Of a DNA stretch of 15,112 nucleotides, positions 15,052-15,112 are shown one piece after another (within the stretch, counting starts at the first letter, position 1; every line of letters starts with the position of its first letter). The position numbers and the translations under genes are program-made. Below the pieces are notes generated by a model. It saw only the letters and a program-made list of their open reading frames with translations. It was not told the origin of the DNA and made no database searches. The stretch comes from an uncultured Oscillospiraceae bacterium (GTDB lineage: Bacteria > Bacillota > Clostridia > Oscillospirales > Acutalibacteraceae): the NCBI GenBank assembly GCA_959596515.1, contig CAUFXR010000069.1:1-15112 (forward strand), written 5' to 3'.

Positions 15052-15112
15052 GCTTCATGGGTGAATTATACTATCAAGAGCAACAGTTTAGGGAAATAAA
15101 AGAGTTCATACA

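Noticed and set aside
15057..15112. Open frame beginning MGELYYQEQQF at the right edge
   Set aside because: Only 18 codons are visible, it starts right after the terminator and its only GGAGG is in the terminator stem 12 nt upstream; too little to call a gene.

Overview
This window looks like chromosomal DNA of a Gram-positive, Clostridia-type member of the Bacillota. The pointers are strong AGGAG-type ribosome binding sites before most genes, an OmpR-type regulator and histidine kinase upstream of an HtrA-like membrane protein, an acetyl-cycling (ArgJ-type) arginine pathway, and an 18-bp ARG-box-like palindrome resembling the Bacillus/Clostridium ArgR operator. Base composition looks mixed, roughly half G+C. 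I cannot name a genus from sequence alone.

Layout. (1) Minus strand, 3404 down to 1 and beyond the window: a three-gene operon of response regulator, sensor kinase and an HtrA-like protein, probably sensing and answering envelope or protein-folding stress. The HtrA-like protein enters the window through its long proline/glutamine/tyrosine-rich cytoplasmic region, its single membrane segment and the first residues of the predicted protease part. (2) Minus strand, 13251 down to 3953: a complete arginine cluster read as argG, argH, argC, argJ, argB, argD, argF. ArgJ supplies N-acetylglutamate by recycling acetate from acetylornithine. ArgB phosphorylates it, ArgC reduces it and ArgD transaminates it. 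ArgF makes citrulline and ArgG and ArgH finish arginine. An ARG box and a good promoter sit before argG, and a symmetrical terminator lies beyond argF. (3) Plus strand, 13630 to 14867: two genes overlapping by 4 bp, a flavin-reductase-fold protein and a FabG-like short-chain dehydrogenase that resembles the EF-P 5-aminopentanone reductase (YmfI) group. A strong terminator closes them.

The unusual part is the space between the arginine genes. argC/argJ and argD/argF are tightly packed, but other junctions are long and filled with structured or repeated DNA: four copies of a ~94-bp repeat between argG and argH, a 420-bp hairpin-rich spacer between argJ and argB, and three copies plus a fragment of a 39-bp repeat between argB and argD. 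The repeat families differ from one junction to the next. The first repeat copy runs up to the argH ribosome binding site, which makes the argH start easy to misplace; a TTG start at 11579 fits the family best.

I see no CRISPR array, transposase, tRNA, rRNA, phage gene or recognisable defence system. The genes are ordinary; the candidate novelty lies in the intercistronic repeats and in the long low-complexity arm of the HtrA-like protein.
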